Part shown: positions 9,758-24,700 of the stretch, piece by piece
Layout: every line of letters begins with the position of its first letter
How positions within the stretch are numbered: the stretch's first letter is position 1
Assembly: GCF_002078875.1 (NCBI RefSeq)
Contig: NC_034412.1
Coordinates: 83,221,575 to 83,285,574 of the forward strand
Length of the DNA stretch: 64,000 nt
Source: Numida meleagris
Lineage: Eukaryota; Chordata; Aves; Galliformes; Numididae
Reading direction: 5' to 3'
Notes under the pieces: generated by a model
The model's database searches: none
Told to the model about the DNA's origin: nothing
What the model saw: only the letters and a program-made list of their open reading frames with translations
Made by a program: the position numbers and the translations under genes

Positions 9758-12700
9758 GTAGAGAGCGGGCGGGTGGGGAGAGGCGGCCTTTACCCCGCTC
9801 CCCGGAGGGGTGAGGGCAGATTTCGTGAGTGCGCAGCTGTCAGCGCGCCGGCCTCGCTGCGCCTGTGAGCGGGAGCGGCCGCGAGCTGCCCCCTCCTCCG
9901 CGCCCTGCGGCCCCGCAGCGCCCACCTCCTGCCGCGGGCTGTGCCGTGCCGTGCGGCTTGGAGGGGCCCGGCCGAGGGGGAGGGGGCGGCGGGAGACGGC
10001 CGTGTCCCTGTACGTGTGCGCGCCCACCGGCAGCCGGCACGCAGCGCTTCGTTTCGATGGGTTTAATTAGTACGTGGCTAGGGATGCCGGGGCAGCGCTG
10101 TGTGTGTGCTGGTGGCTTTACTGTGGGCAAAAAGTGATTTTTGCGCTCGCACCGGTGTGGTTGGCAGTAGCCTGATGCGTCACCTGCAAGGCAAACTTTG
10201 CGGCGCTGCGTGTACTGGGAGCTTCAGGCGGTGCTCGGCAGCAGCGGCGCCTCCGTCGCAGGCCGGCAGCGGCTGCGTGGGGTTCAGAGCGCCTGGCAGC
10301 GTTTGGAACGAAGGTGAGGATACGTGGAGGCAGCCCGCTGCTGCACCGGGACGAGGAGGCCTCGCCTCCTCCTGCAGTGTTCCACGTGTGCAGTGCCGGG
10401 CTTCCCCAGGTCCCTCCATTGGGCTCCTTCTGTTTGCTGAGTGCCAGCAGCTTTCTGCTGTGCTGCCTGAGCTCTGCGAGAGGCCTGGGGGGGGAAGGTG
10501 AGCTGAGCAGTTCGACTTTGCCTTTTTGCTCTGAGTGCTGTTGAGTTCTGTGGGTTTTTTTTTGTTTGTGTTTGCCTGAAAGCTTATGCTGCCGTACCCT
10601 AGGAGCTTTTAGACGAAGAACACCTGGGACTGTTCTTCCCCACCCCTTTCCAAAGTGCAAACCATGCTACTGACAGCAGCTGAACAGGGTTTGTTTGAAG
10701 TGCCCTATATCGTTATCATTCGTTGATACTTAGTGATTGGAACAAAAAAAAAAACATAGAGGTGCATTTCTGCTGCTGTAAACATCCCACAAAGATGTGA
10801 TCCAATTTACCGTCCTTTCCTAAAAGTAAAACTAAATAGGCAGGAATGTTAGTTTTCTGAAGTGCTATCAAACTGATTAAAGCTCCTTACTCTGCAACGA
10901 AGGTAATCTCTCATTTTCCAATTCTTTTCATACAGGAGCGTGCTTGCTTATTTCCTTTTTCTTTCGAAGAAGTGCATGCATGAATGTGGATGGGGATTTG
11001 TCTGTTTGTTTATTTTAGAAGCATTGGTTTTTGCATCCTTTAGCCCTGTTTCAGAACTTGAAGCTATGCCTGGCCCGTGACCCCAGTGTTTGAACTATCT
11101 CTGTATCCGGAAAAAATCTGAGCTGTTTGACTTCCGTTGTGTGACCGAGATGCTGTAATTAGATAAGACACTAGTTCTGCTTACATCTTAATTATAATCT
11201 GTAAAGCTGCGTTCTTCGTAAGTTCAGTTTGTCCTTGAGGGGTCTTCAGTTCTGTGAATTTTATGCTGTGTGCTGTTCCTCAGGCAGTGTTCCTGTACGC
11301 TGTAATATAGCTGCTATCAGTTAGCGTCTTGATGTAGTAAATTCTGCCACATGTTAGTGAGGGTGAAATGGATGCGTCTCTGCTTTTCAAGGAACAACTG
11401 TAAGGCTTGCTAATAGGTAGAGTGTGCAGCTACTTAAATAATGCCTTAGGATTGAGACACAGCTTGTTTTCATTTCCCAGAATTCAGTGTGTGACAGAGG
11501 AGTGAATCAGACATGTAAAAAGTTTGATGTGTCTGGAAGGTTATCCCGTTCTTTTAATTGTCGCTAGTAGATACGTTTACATGCCTTCACTGCATCATTA
11601 AATGTATGTCAGCCGCATTGTACGCTTTGCTGTGGCCTTATGTAGCAAGAATAACTAAAATTCTGTTCTGTAAGGAAACCCACAAAACTGTCAAACCTGT
11701 CATGTACTCTGGTGAGCCCTCTGAGGGTGTACGCTCCTCAGGGAGTGGAATGCTTGTGTAGATAGTCTGTATAGTTAGAATGGTTTCATAATGCCTGACA
11801 TCTTCTTTGCTACAAATAGAGCACACAGTGTTTTCTCATCTCTAGTGAGATACTGCAGTCACACCCTCCATCTTAGTTACCTGTTTTCTGGGCAAAGTAA
11901 ACTGATCCACTGCACTCCACGACGTAGGTCACGCTTTCTGTACCTCAGTGTGTTTGTTTTTGTGGGGGTGCCTGAGCGGCTTCCAGAGGCAGCTGAAGCT
12001 GTAGCTGACTGCCACTGCCAGTAAGTGTGTGCCTGTCTTGCTCCCCTCAGCACTTGAAGTGACTCACCGTGGTTTTATGCTGGCTGAAAACATTTTTTTC
12101 AAGCGGGGTAATTTTTCTGCTGATGTTGAGCTGCCAGATGAGTCCTGAAGCCAATGTGAGGCAGAGGGTGGGACTGTGGCAGCCAGCAGTGAGTTTGGTT
12201 TAAGCTGCTGTGAAGCCTCTGCGTAATTATGCCTACTTTTTCCTGATGTCAGTTGTGCAAAATGAATCACTGCTGTCCCTGAGTTGAGCTGATGTTATGT
12301 TGGATGTTACTCTGCAGTCTTTTTTCCTAACAGTCACGTACTCACTTTGTACTTCACTGTATCCCAATGCTTATCTGAGGACTGATACTTAGATTCCCTT
12401 TCGTTAGTCTCATTAGACTAATTTATCTCTGGGATGTAGTAGTTTGCACTGACCCAAGTCCATGTGTTGGAGTCCAGTAGAGACTGCTTCTGTTGTTGCA
12501 TTGTGCCTTGCATTTCCAACACTCCAGAATGCACTGCTTGCAGCTTGTAACTTTACTGGCTTTCTTGCTTTCCACGCTGTGGCCAAAAGTATTGTATCTG
12601 TTATGAGACAGCAGAGACTTCAACCGATTATGTCTTAGAAATCTCATTCTGGTTTAGCTGGAAACATTGGTGGGTATGGTTTGAGATCACTGTTGGCAAT

Positions 12701-15700
12701 TGCAGGACCCACCGTGTGGTGTCCTGGAGTTTGTTGAAAGCCTGTAAAGCAGAAAAATCTCAAAAAGCCTGAAGAGAAATCATGACCTGTAACTTGCATT
12801 GTATCATCTTCCTCTTAGTAGTTTGGTTCTCTTATCAAAAGGAAATCAGATTATATTTTCTGAACAAATCCTTGCTGGATGAATGTTACTTTATTAGCTT
12901 CAAGTTCAGGGCTACTCAAATAGCAGACTCTGCTCTAGGTGCACACTGAATAAAATTTTGGCTGTGTGTACCAGAGATGAGACACCTCTATGGGATTTCT
13001 ACTCCTGGTTCTCTCTCGGCAATACTGCAGCTGAAAAGTATGCTGTCTAAGTGGAAGGTTATGTCCAGACCTTCCTGAGATGAACGTTGATAAATTACCC
13101 TGTAAATTTAGGCTCTTTTGGGGGTAGAGGAGGATAAAGTAGAACGAGTAGTTATGCTCTGAATGCTGTAATGCTGTGTTGGTGTTTGATAACTTTATCT
13201 GAAGTCTTTATGCCTGCCTCACAAAAATTAGCATGAGACTTCATACTGTGCATGGCTGCTTTCGGAAGGGTGAATTGCCACTGACACCCTCCTGGCCCCT
13301 TGGTGAGCAGCTCCTTCACTGGAGCGAGAGGTGATTGAGTAGAAGTGGCTTGCTGAGAGGTCAACCAAGCCCAGAACCAGGTTGGCAGTGTGGGAGGAGG
13401 GAACAGGGCTCCCCATCGAAGTCATAAACTTCAGTGTTAATAGCTCGGCTGTATTGTGCAACCTTGGGCATTGGATCAGACACATCAGAGGTCCTTTTTA
13501 AGTTTGCCTGACTTCAAGCTTCTGTAATCTTAACTTTCTACAGAAGATCTCTGCAGTTATTTCTAGTGGTTCAGTGATTACTTTGGCTAGTTCTTCCAGG
13601 AAATTTTTGTCGTGTTCTGCTGACTTGTTCTGATTGAACTCGTGTAAACATTTAATGAGAATTTCTGTTTTCTAGCCCATTCTTCCAACTCCTTAAAAAC
13701 TAATTGCCATAAATGTTTTGTCCTAATTAAATTCCTTACAAAGACTAAAGTAAATATGACATTACATTTTGCCATCGTCATATTTTGGCCATCCTGTTAC
13801 CTAGTATATTTAGGTGTACCTATAGTATTTATTTTAATCCAAGTATGTGTAGACTATTGCTGTTCTTTTTCTGACCTCTGGTACTTGTGGCTGAGTCTTT
13901 ATTATTTGTATTCTAAACACTATTCTGCTACCCGCAGTGATATGTTCAGTAGGAACATAGCTAAAAAGTTCCTCTTGTTTCCTGATAATAATTTCTTCTG
14001 AGAACACAAATTTCTTTCACCTTTGTAGCTATTGAAATATTGAAAAAGATGTTTTCTGTGCTTCAGCCATTTGTCTGCTGCAAGCTTTGGACTCTGCTGA
14101 AGAGAACAGTTTTTATGTATTAAATTTGTGCTCTTACAACAACAGTGTTACAGATACACTGTGTTAAGAGTGAAAAATGCCCCTGAATTAAGCTGAGTTG
14201 ATGTTGTAAAGCATTGATCGGGGAATTAGGTGGACCACGTTATGACAACAGCTTTTAGGACAGAGGGGACTGAAATCTGAAAAGTCAAACAATTAATGTT
14301 TTGACTTCTCGTTTCTAAGTCAGAATTATTTTTACTCGATGTCCTGAAGAACAGAACAACTGTTCCTCAAAGATAAGTCTGTTTCTAATTTAAAAAACAA
14401 ACAAAAAAAATTGGTAAAACTTTTGGTTTACTTCTGAAATCCCTTTTCAGTGTTTCAGTCCATTGCCATGGGTTTTTTCACTGCTTCTTCAAATATGAGT
14501 GTGTTGATGTAAGAAATTGTAGTATTTGGTTATTACCAATTAACATTTTGATGCATCAAGAACCTGCTTTCACTCTACCTAGATTTAGAATGAATAAACA
14601 GCTAATGAGGATGTTCAGTGTTAATAAGCTACAAATGATCAACTGGTTTGGCATTCTTCCAGACAGAAAGTGGGAGGAAATGCCTTCCTTCTTCCTAGAG
14701 GGGACGGAATTAAGCCTCCATGTCAGTGTCCAGGGATGTGTGAACAATTTGTTGTCCGTGCCTCTGAGTTTCCCATGAGAGGCTCCACCTGTCCTCTTCC
14801 CGTCTTAGATTTTAGATGCTGAATAATTCAGTAACTTCCCACTATGCCTACTGGGAAATTGCAGCTTTGGTCTAATTTTTCATGCAGAAGAATATTTTTC
14901 AAGATGAATCTGAAAATAACTGTTTTAAATGAGTACTGTTAAATCAAATGTGCTTTAAGTAAAGTGCCAAGGGATGTATGAAATGGGAGACAGCGTGTTA
15001 CGCAGGTCTGGAAAGGCTCAGACAATTTCAGTCCTCTTGTCAGGACAATTGTAAGTACCGCAAACCTTCTAGCTCTTTATTTTTGGATGTTTTCCTGCCT
15101 TGTCTCTCTTTTTTTTTTTTTTGCCTTCCTAAGAACATATCCCTAGGCTTTTTTCTTACACCAGACACAGTAGCAGGTTTTTCTGAGTAGGTGCTGAGTA
15201 ACTACTTTTGCCTTTGAATTGCAGGAGAAAAAAGTTTTCTGTTCAGCCTTCACAGGTAGCTATGATCTTTTGTCCTTTATTCCAGCCTGCTGTGGACACC
15301 AAAGTAAGCCACTTTAGCCCTTCTCTTTCTTATGAAAGCATTTATTAATCTCCGACTTTGTAGCTCAAAACCAACCAAACAAAAAACTTCAAGGAAAAAA
15401 AGGGCACCTGATGCCTTCTAAAAAGCTTGAGACTAATTAGTATATATAGGGGTTATGTGGTTACCTAAGGATATGTGTGGTCATTTGTGAAATAACTGAA
15501 TAAATAGAGTATAAGCTGTAATTCTTCAGAAACTTCTGGCTCTTTATTTTTACATGTAGTGTACAAAATTAATCTTTCCATACTGGGAATTGCAATGAGT
15601 GTCGTGTGGAGAGACAAAGGTATTTTTGCTGTGTTTGTTTGTGAGTTACTGCAGCAAGTGGGGGTGGGGTGGGGAAGAGAGAGAGTGAGAGGAGCCTTGA

Positions 15701-18700
15701 GACTTTGTTTTGCTCTTAGGACTTCAGATACTTGCTGACAGAAGGACAAAAAGCAGTGCCTTATTAGCAATCTACTGATGTGTGGGTATAAGGTAGGAAA
15801 GAAATCTTCTAAGGCATATCAAATGTGTGAGAAGTCCTGTTATGTACCTCTAAAATAACAACACCATTGCAAGTGTTCATCCTGCTTTTGTAACAGTTTC
15901 TTGTTTCATATCTTTACTGGACTTCTCTTTAATGTTTCTTTGGGTTTGTCTCTGCGAACCTCTGACAGCTTGGATCTCCTCATCCCTGGTAGAGTTCTTG
16001 TGGAAACCACATGGTGGAGAAAGCTCAGCTGCCTTTCTCTCTGCTTCCCAAGCTGGGTGCTCTGCGGAGTCCCTGCGGAGGTCCGGCACTGCAGCAACTG
16101 CTTCATTGAAAATTCTGGTGCAGTCAGTTCTGTGAAGTTACAGTGTCTATGTGGAAAGTCCTTTGTGATTCCAAAACTTTTCTACCAGAATTCATTGGAA
16201 GACATTGATTGTGTATGTAGTACGAGAGAGATGAAAGACCCTAAGAAAAATGAAAATACTGCATTTTTCTCGACCTCTACTGTGCTCTCATGCTTGGCCT
16301 TTATCAACTTGACCTCAGCCTCTCAAAATACAAAGTGTGAAGCTACCTGCCCTTCTTAGCAGAAGAAGGAATAAAAAGACTTTTGTTACAGGATCTTTGT
16401 GTTAATACCGTGGTCTTTTGTTTATTTCCTAAAAACCTCTTTCAAAACAGTAGTTCTGCTAAGAAAAAGCCGATGAGTTTATATAGAGGACAGGATTACA
16501 CAGAGGACAAGTCAGACGGGCTTCTGAAAGTTCTGGATTTCTTCTGTTTTTCTGTGGGCTGGGCCAGGTCCTGTCCCATCTGCCTTAGTGATCATTGTTA
16601 TTTTGGGTTGACCTACAGGCAAGAAGTAATAAAGTCTGTATTACTTCTCTGATTTAAAGTTTTATATGTGTGAAAAGCTGGATTGTGAAGTAGTTTAGCT
16701 AATTCTCTTACAGTTCACGTCATGTACCTCTTCATAAGGACTAAGCCAGCGATCTAGCGATGCTGAGAGGGCAGCGATCTCGGTAGGCTGCCTTGGCAGT
16801 GTGTCTTCCTTGGGGATAGTATTGACTTAGGTGTAGCTGGATGCTGCTGCAGGCTGTCGCTCTGTCTGAGCAGGTGAAAAATGAACCTGCTGAAAAGGTG
16901 CAACTTCTTGGATCCATAAACTAATTGGGTTTGTCCTGCAGCTGTGTAATTGCTAGAGCATGTTCCAGGGAAGGGGTAGGAAAGGAAGCGAGGGCAGGGC
17001 TGCTGCTTCTGGGTGTGCCTTCATCTGTCCCAGCCCCTAATTTACAGCGGATTAAGTACAACCTGAAACTGCATGCTCTTGGTATTGATGCAGACACACC
17101 TTGTTCTGATCTTTGTTCCCCTCATTTACTTGCTCATAAAATTGAGCTAATCTCTGCAGCGTCCAAGTTTCTGTCTTTTGAGTGTTAGTGCTATGCATTA
17201 AGTGAAGTGCTAATACTTAATGTGAGAGTGAAGCATGGCTGACTGGGGATGTCATGCTGCCTTTTTTCCCCCCAGTACTTTTCTACTCTGAAAATACTAG
17301 TGTGGTTTTCTTGTTTGTTTGTTCTATTTAAACCAGTGGTCTAAGAGTGGGGTGGTACCTTCTATTCTGCAAGGTACTTTCTCCTTGCCCATTGATTGCA
17401 TGCTTGAGAGTTCCTAAGGAGGAAGTCTCTGAAAGGAACTAAATGCAGTATTTTGTTCAGTGTCTTAACTGCTGCGTAGTTAAAGCACTCTTCATCTTAT
17501 TTATTGATTTATTCACAACATCCATCCACTATGCCTAGAAATACCTCTGTTTCATATAAGTGTCTGTGATGCCACTCCTGAATTAGTGTGTATTACAAGC
17601 ACAAAAGCAGACTTGTTCTTGGCTCCATGTAAGACTTAGAAACATGGAATTGTCCTTTTGAAGATGTTATGTTCAAACAGCTGGCTCCTGCGTAGATGTA
17701 ATACCCGTAGCTGTGACAGTCAGTTTAGTGCTGCGTGTTAAGAAATCTACTTGGGGACCTCTCATACTACACTTCATATTTTAACCAGTTGGCAAATACA
17801 ACACAGTCCATCTCCTCCATCTCGTGGTTCCCCTAGGACTGTCCATCTGAGTTTGGGCAGGTGGTTTCCTTTTTGTACTGCCACACTACTGCGTTAGTTG
17901 CCCTCACGTGGAAGAGCAGACCTTGGAGAGGAGCAGCTGCCCTCTGCTAATAGTCTTGGTGCATGTCATAAGACTTCATCGGTCCCGCTAATGAAATTAC
18001 AGATCTGACAGTGTGACTTCGTTGCTAGGCTACCTGTCCTCTGAAAAGCCCGTTTTCCTCAGCTTCATCTGACCTTTTTAATCTACCAGTTGCTGATTCA
18101 AGTACAGACACTAAGCTTCGCTATCTTCTCCACGGTTTCTAATCTTCTAGATATCTACAGGGAGCCACAGTAGCAGAGGTGAATATGCAAGTGTTTTGTG
18201 TTACAATGGCTTCTGTAACAGTAAGTTGGTGATAGAAGTACTTAAATTGAATGCATGGATGGATTCTTTGTTCAAAGTTTGCTGGTGACGGTGGGTAAAG
18301 ATTTGAAGTATTTGAGTGCTGAAAAGATCTGAGTCAGGAGGATGACAAAATTCTATTTTGTATCAGGACAAGATTTGTGATTTCTTTTAACCAACAGCCA
18401 AATATGTATTTTTCTCTAATCTTCCGGTTATACACTTCATCAGTCTTGTTTCAATTCTGACATCAATCAAAATGCCAAGTGTTTGGCTGCAAAAGGGATT
18501 TGTGGGGTTCTTGGAACTGACTCCAGGTATTGTGGAACCCTATGGATTCAGTGAGCAGTGTTGAGGCGGTCATTGGTAAATGCTAGATTAGAAAACAAAC
18601 TGTATCATCGCTGAAGTCTGAATGATAAGTGGCTGAAGGTGGGGAGTGTTTCTGTGCGTCTTCTCTGCTTCCCTTACCACTGACTTGTTCATTGCAGGGC

Positions 18701-21700
18701 AGTTTGACTAGATGACCTTTAAAGGTCCCTTCCAACTCTAAGGATTCTGTGATTCTATGGTTCCGTGACTTCTGTTTGTCAGTGTGGAAAGCCTACCCTG
18801 CAGATTCATCTAGTGCCTGTGCTCTGTATGTCGCATTCTCTGAAGTGGAGAACAGAAATGGGGTGAGGAACCAAGATCTTTTCCCATTTTTATGTACACA
18901 ACAACTCAAGCTTCAGATCCAAACACAATGCATAACTAATGAGTTGATCCTGACCTGTCAGTGTTTGGTCTAAAAGATACTGAAAAAAAACCTATCGTTG
19001 TCCTAGTTCTGATCTGAACTGAGGCTAACTAAATGTGTTTTCTTAATGACAGTTGTTCACGTAACGTACAGTTGGCACTGCTGCCTGGGAGTTGTGTAAG
19101 CTTGGCAGATGTCCAGCGTGTTTCAGTTGCGTTGCTGCTGGTTGCCAGGAAGTGACAGTGCAGTGTCAGAATGAATAAGTGCATTTGTTTTGCGTATTTT
19201 TTTTAAATGGTAGGAGTTGCCATCTTTGAGATATGCAAGTGTTATGTATGAACATATTTCTCACTTCCATTTCTACTAAAACCCTTTTTTTCTGGAATTA
19301 TTATAAACAAGAACACTTCTGAATACTTCAGTGACTTGTTTTCTGAACTAAATGAAAATATTTTTAGTTTTAGAATGCTTATTCTTGTATGCTTCTACAC
19401 ACAATATGGTATTTTTCCATTCTTACGTTATATTTGACATCCACCAAAGGAAAGTGCCGTCTGAAAATGTTATCAGTGGTGACTGTTTGTATGCATGTGA
19501 AAGTGGATTACTGTGCTGCTTAATCTTTGTGCTGTCTTCATCTCTTGGTTGTTGGCCCATGGCGAACCTTTTCTAACAGCTGATAATACTTTGTGTGCGC
19601 TTGGTAAGATCGAGCCTTCCTTGTGAGTAGTGCATAATTAGCCATGGACCCACAAGTACAGCTGGGGAAGGGGCTGAGTCTTCCAGTTAGCTACAAGCTG
19701 CGGAAATTGCATTGATTTCCACCAGGAAATCTCTTTCTGCACTTCTTTATTTCAGAGTTTCACAAGATTGGTTTGCGTTCCTTAAGTACAACTCTGATTT
19801 TACTGCTTCCTAAAACTAATGCTGTAGTTAATTCTTCCTTCAACGATAATTTTTCTTAAAAGAAGTTATCATTCTAATTAGGCACGGTCTTAAATTCTGT
19901 TTATTCGTGTGGAGTGAGGCAGTTGCCATCAGAATTTGAATGGTCAAATGTAAGCTGTATTTTGGAAACTAGAAACTCTTCTCAAAACATGCTTTACTGC
20001 TTTTATTACGCTTTGTTAAACTTCTGTGGTTATCTTTGTCATTAGTTTGTTGTAATGTTTCTAAAGCTTATAGCTTGATTTTTTTTTTCCCTCTTTCTTT
20101 CAGAGCTTCTCCTGGGAAATAGGTAGTTGTCATTGGAAGTCAGAGAAGTGCAATGAAATCCCTTACAATACTTAAACCTTATTCACAAAGCACACCACTG
20201 TAGTAAAACTGATTTTTGTGGGCTTTCCTTTCTTCCAGCTGTCCAAGACCAACTTCTCCAACAACAATGATTTTCGGGCTCTTCTGCAATCTCTGTATGC
20301 CACGTTCAAGGAATTTAAAATGCACGAGCAGATTGAAAATGAGTGCATCATTGGTTTACTTCAGCAACGCAGCCGGACGGTGTACAATGTGCACTCGGAC
20401 AACAAACTCTCCGAGATGCTTAGCCTTTTTGAGAAAGGGCTGAAGAACGTAAAGGTAAATAGACTAAAAAGGACTTGTCCTAAGGAAAATATGCTGTGCT
20501 TATGTTCATTTGCCTCAACTTTTCATAATTTTCTCTACAAGTAAAAGTAATGAAGGATTTGTGATAGAGTAGTAAACCTTTCCGGTCACAAATCCAGATT
20601 CTTTTGCCATTCACTGCAGTTATTAAATTTCTAGTGAAAACTCTTTAGGATTCTAGAGAAGTCTCCACACTGTGTAATTGGAGATATTTTAGAGATGCGG
20701 CATGAGAGTTTCAGATATGGAATCGTAGAATTACCTGAGTTGGAAGGGACCCACAAGGATCATCCAGTCCAACTCCTGGCTCCACATGGGACCGCCCAGA
20801 ATTTAAGCCCTGTGTCTCAGAGTGTTGTCCAACCGCTGCTTGAACTCTGGCAGCCTGGAACTGTGCTGGGGAGCCTATTCCAGTACCCAGCCCCCCTCTG
20901 GTGCAGGACCTCTTCCTGACACCCAGTCTGAGCCTCCCCTGAAGCAACTCCGTGCTGTTGGATCCTGTCGAAGAGGAATTCAATTTAATTCTGCTGTGTT
21001 GTGTCCCTGAGGTAGACAGCACAACTCGCTCACCTCTTCAGCTCTAGGAACTATAGTCTGTATTAATAATTTGACATCTCACTGTGCATTTCTAGTGCAT
21101 GTGTTACATGTTTTCAGTAAGAAAAATAGCAAAATGTAATCTATCAACTATATCTGAGGTCTGAAGTGATTTTTGAGTCAAGAATCCTACAAATACATTT
21201 TTCCCTGTGAATATCAAACCTACATTTTTTGTTTAATTAATTGGAAAATGAAGGAACATGAAGGGAAGGGGGAAATTAACAGTGTTATACTTTCTGCTAG
21301 GATACTAATGTTACTCTGTTGCTTATGTTGACTAACTCGAAAGAAGATTTTTTAGCACCCTTTAGATAAGTGTTTAACCTTTTTTGAGTGTGATTAAGTT
21401 GAACTGGTGGCTTAAGCTTTTTATGTAGTAGTGTTTCTTAAATTTGTAGAAGCTTGAAGAGAAAATCTTACAACATTTACTGTAAGAACTGTGAGGAACT
21501 GTGTGTTGCAATTACTGGACAGATCATATAACAAATTTATTACTGGCACAAAGAGCAAGCTAGTAATTTGATAGATGAAGTTGGTCAATATTTAACGTTT
21601 AAGTCATGTCCTTATTTTGAATCTTTCAATTTCAAAAGTAAATATGTATTAATGTATTAAAAACAATATGTAAACACGTGATGATAAATTATTGTTATAA

Positions 21701-24700
21701 TTTTGAGTCTAGAATTGTAGTGTAACTTAAGTAAAACAAATCGGTTCCCCTTCATCTTCTTACTGCATATATCCTGGGAGAATTCTTAGGCAAAGCATGC
21801 AAATACTTGGATTAGCCTGTAACTGCTTTGAACTTTGGGTTAGGGTGTAGATTGGCAGGCTTCAGTCTTTGCTTCAAAGTAAAAATGTGTTTAGACAAGC
21901 TAATTTGTATCTGATAACAAAATAAACTGCAGTGGAGCGGCAATGGAATACTTTGTTCTGCATGGTAACAGGCCAGTACGGGCTGTCAAATTGTCATCAG
22001 ACTTTGTAAATTAATGCACTCTTATTAGGAAATACGGCAAACTGCATTGCATACGTAAGCTTTACCTTGAGACACTAGCTAACAATTCAACTTGTGACTG
22101 AATGGATGAGATTAGATAGCAGTTACATTTTTGCATTCTTTTCAGAATGAATATGAACAGCTAAACTATGCGAAACAACTGAAGGAGAGACTGGAAGCCT
22201 TTACAAGGGATTTCCTTCCTCATATGAAGGAGGAAGAGGAGGTAGGTAGTTTTCCTGAGATACTATGCTGAACTTCCTTGGTGTTTGGAACGACTGAGCA
22301 GGGGCAGAGGACTTCTTTTCCACAGTTCTGTTTTGGTTACTATGCCAATTTGCATTCAGGACTGTTGTGTCATTGTTCCTTGTGACTGGTGTGTGACGTG
22401 TTCTAGAACAATGAGTATACTGAAAAACTGTAGTGAAATCCTGCTTCTTCTGAAAATTGATAACAGAAGTCCGCTGGGGTGTGGATTTGTTTATTGCAGA
22501 TACAGCCTTTTAATGGTTACTTATCTCACAGTATGTTACCATAACCTTTTGACCGATGGTGATGCATTAAAATAATGCTAGAAAGTTGAAGTGATTAATG
22601 TGTTATGTAATTACAATGATAATTAAGGTTTGTGTTATATACATCTGTACACACACAGATGTTTTTGTCACAAATAACCTTTCTAGCAAGGGTTTAATTA
22701 CATAATGTATATAGATATCACAGACTTGAAATAAAGAATAAACAGTATGAAACCTGATGTTGTGCTTAACTTCTCTTGAAGTTGTCACACAGGCTGTCTA
22801 ACAGTACAAAAATTAATCAATTTATAAATAGAAGATGTAGTATAAAGGGGCCTGACAATCTTAAAATTATGGGAATAGTAAAAGAAACACAATATATTAC
22901 TCTAAATATTAGTAATGTCGCTGTGGCTTGCTAGATCTGCACGTTTTTTTAAAAAGTTTTCTCTTTTTATAAAGAAATATTTTTAAAATCCTATATTCTT
23001 TAAAATTCTTTTTTAAAAAAACTTGTAAGTATAAAACAGTACCGACCTAAAAGACAAAGGGCAATTGTCTTGTGGCATAGCAAAACTTAAAAGAAAAGGT
23101 TCTGTTAACCAGAGCTCCATGAGTCAAACAGACACTCCCAGACAGCCTCTGACCTATATTTGAAATGTAAAGACTAGTAGTGCCAGTCTGATGATTTATG
23201 GGTATCCAAAAACGGGGAAGCATTTTCGGAGAGAATAAATCTTCCAAAGTCTGTGCAAGAGAAGTCTTCCCTCATGTTTGTATGCCCTGCCGCTTTGCCT
23301 TCCATGTGAGTACATTGATAAGTTATGTAGTTTGGGCAAGTTTAGTCCCTTCCCTTTCCTCTTGGAGAAAACAAGTAACAGCATGCTTGAAACTATTCAG
23401 CGACCCATTGGCAAACACAGGGTTAGAATGTAGAAATTACATGATCTTGTCCTTAAGTTTATTCATGTATGCCGTTTTACTTGGTGAGAATTGGAAAGAG
23501 GAAATTTTTGTCTTGCTAGATCTGTGTAGCGTTACTGATTGTCTTTGGCGGCACTGGGCTGTTTTTTTTGCCTTAGGTTTTTCAGCCAATGTTGATGGAA
23601 TACTTTACTTACGAAGAATTGAAAGATATTAAGAAGAAAGTAATTGCACAACACTGCTCACAGAAGGAAGCTGCTGAATTCAGAGGTCTTAATAAGTGGA
23701 ATCAAGCTGAAGAGCTTCAGAAGGTCTTTAAATATTCTGTGGATGAGAAGACAGATCAAGGTGAGGCATTTAATTAAAGTGAAAACAGTTTTCCAAATGC
23801 AGTTTTGTTTAAAAAGCCACATCATAGTATGTAACTTTAGTTATATCAAGTAGATGAAATAGTTTTTATGATACGTAAGTTTCTTCAAAACAGTTGAGAA
23901 ACTGGAAGACTTCTGTTTGATGTAGGCTTTCGGCAACTTGTAGCTGATACTGTTTATCTTTCCCCTTCCATCTCCCCTATTGTAATATTTTATATGAGAA
24001 ACAGGTAGAAACAGTGAGCGTTTACTGGAAATCTAACAAAGCAGGTATGTATATCGCATGTGAAATGAGGAGCAGTTTATTTTTGTCTTTTTTTTTTTTG
24101 GAGCCTTGTCGGTTCAGAGTCGGGGAAAAAAAGAACAGCCAGTTGGGAAATCGGCATACAAAAAAACTAAGCTTTTCTTCTTAAGATGATCTTATAGTTA
24201 AAGCTTTTTAAAGCCAAAGCAACATGTATGTTTTCATATATTTTGTCAAACAGTTGTTTAAAAATTTTTAAATGCATTTTGAGTACGTAAATTAAACAAC
24301 GAAATATACCATTATTATTTATAGCTGCAAGGATGTGCTTCACAGAACACAACCTTTCTGTGTTTCAGAAACTGAAGTAACAGGGCACACAACAAATATT
24401 ACTAATCTTCCTCCTGAAGTGATGGTGACCATTTTCAGTTACCTTAACCCCCAGGAATTATGTCAGTGTAGCCAAGTAAGCGCTGAATGGTCACAGCTGG
24501 CTAAAACTGGATCTCTTTGGAAACATCTTTACCCTGTTCGCTGGGCCAGGGGTAAGTTAAATTTAGTTCGTTCCTTGAAAGCTTGTCACTTACGGAAATT
24601 GTTGTCTGTAGAAGACAACGCAATGTTTTATTATCAGCTGTCGTGTCATAGACAACAATCCTGAGAGCTGAGCGTGCTGGAAGGCTGTACCCTCCTGGCA

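Larger units (their letters stand above)
9180..10420. promoter_or_regulatory. FBXL5: CpG island spanning the FBXL5 promoter, exon 1 and start of intron 1
   Basis: A CpG-dense, GC-rich block stands out sharply from the AT-rich flanks. It is typical of a broadly expressed vertebrate promoter without a TATA box. It includes an ATGGCCGCCAT element at 9246-9256 resembling a YY1 site, a GC box GGGGCGG at 9616-9622, two NRF1-type palindromes and an E-box. Several long open frames on both strands within it are expected by-products of high GC. Confidence 0.85.

Noticed and set aside
10118..10660. 180-codon open frame on the minus strand in the start of FBXL5 intron 1
   Set aside because: It lies in the CpG island, where stops are rare, has low-complexity Arg/Ala/Pro content and shows no domain or splice logic.
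15901..16359. 152-codon open frame in FBXL5 intron 1
   Set aside because: There is no domain or repeat pattern and open frames exist on both strands at the same place, so chance is the simplest reading.
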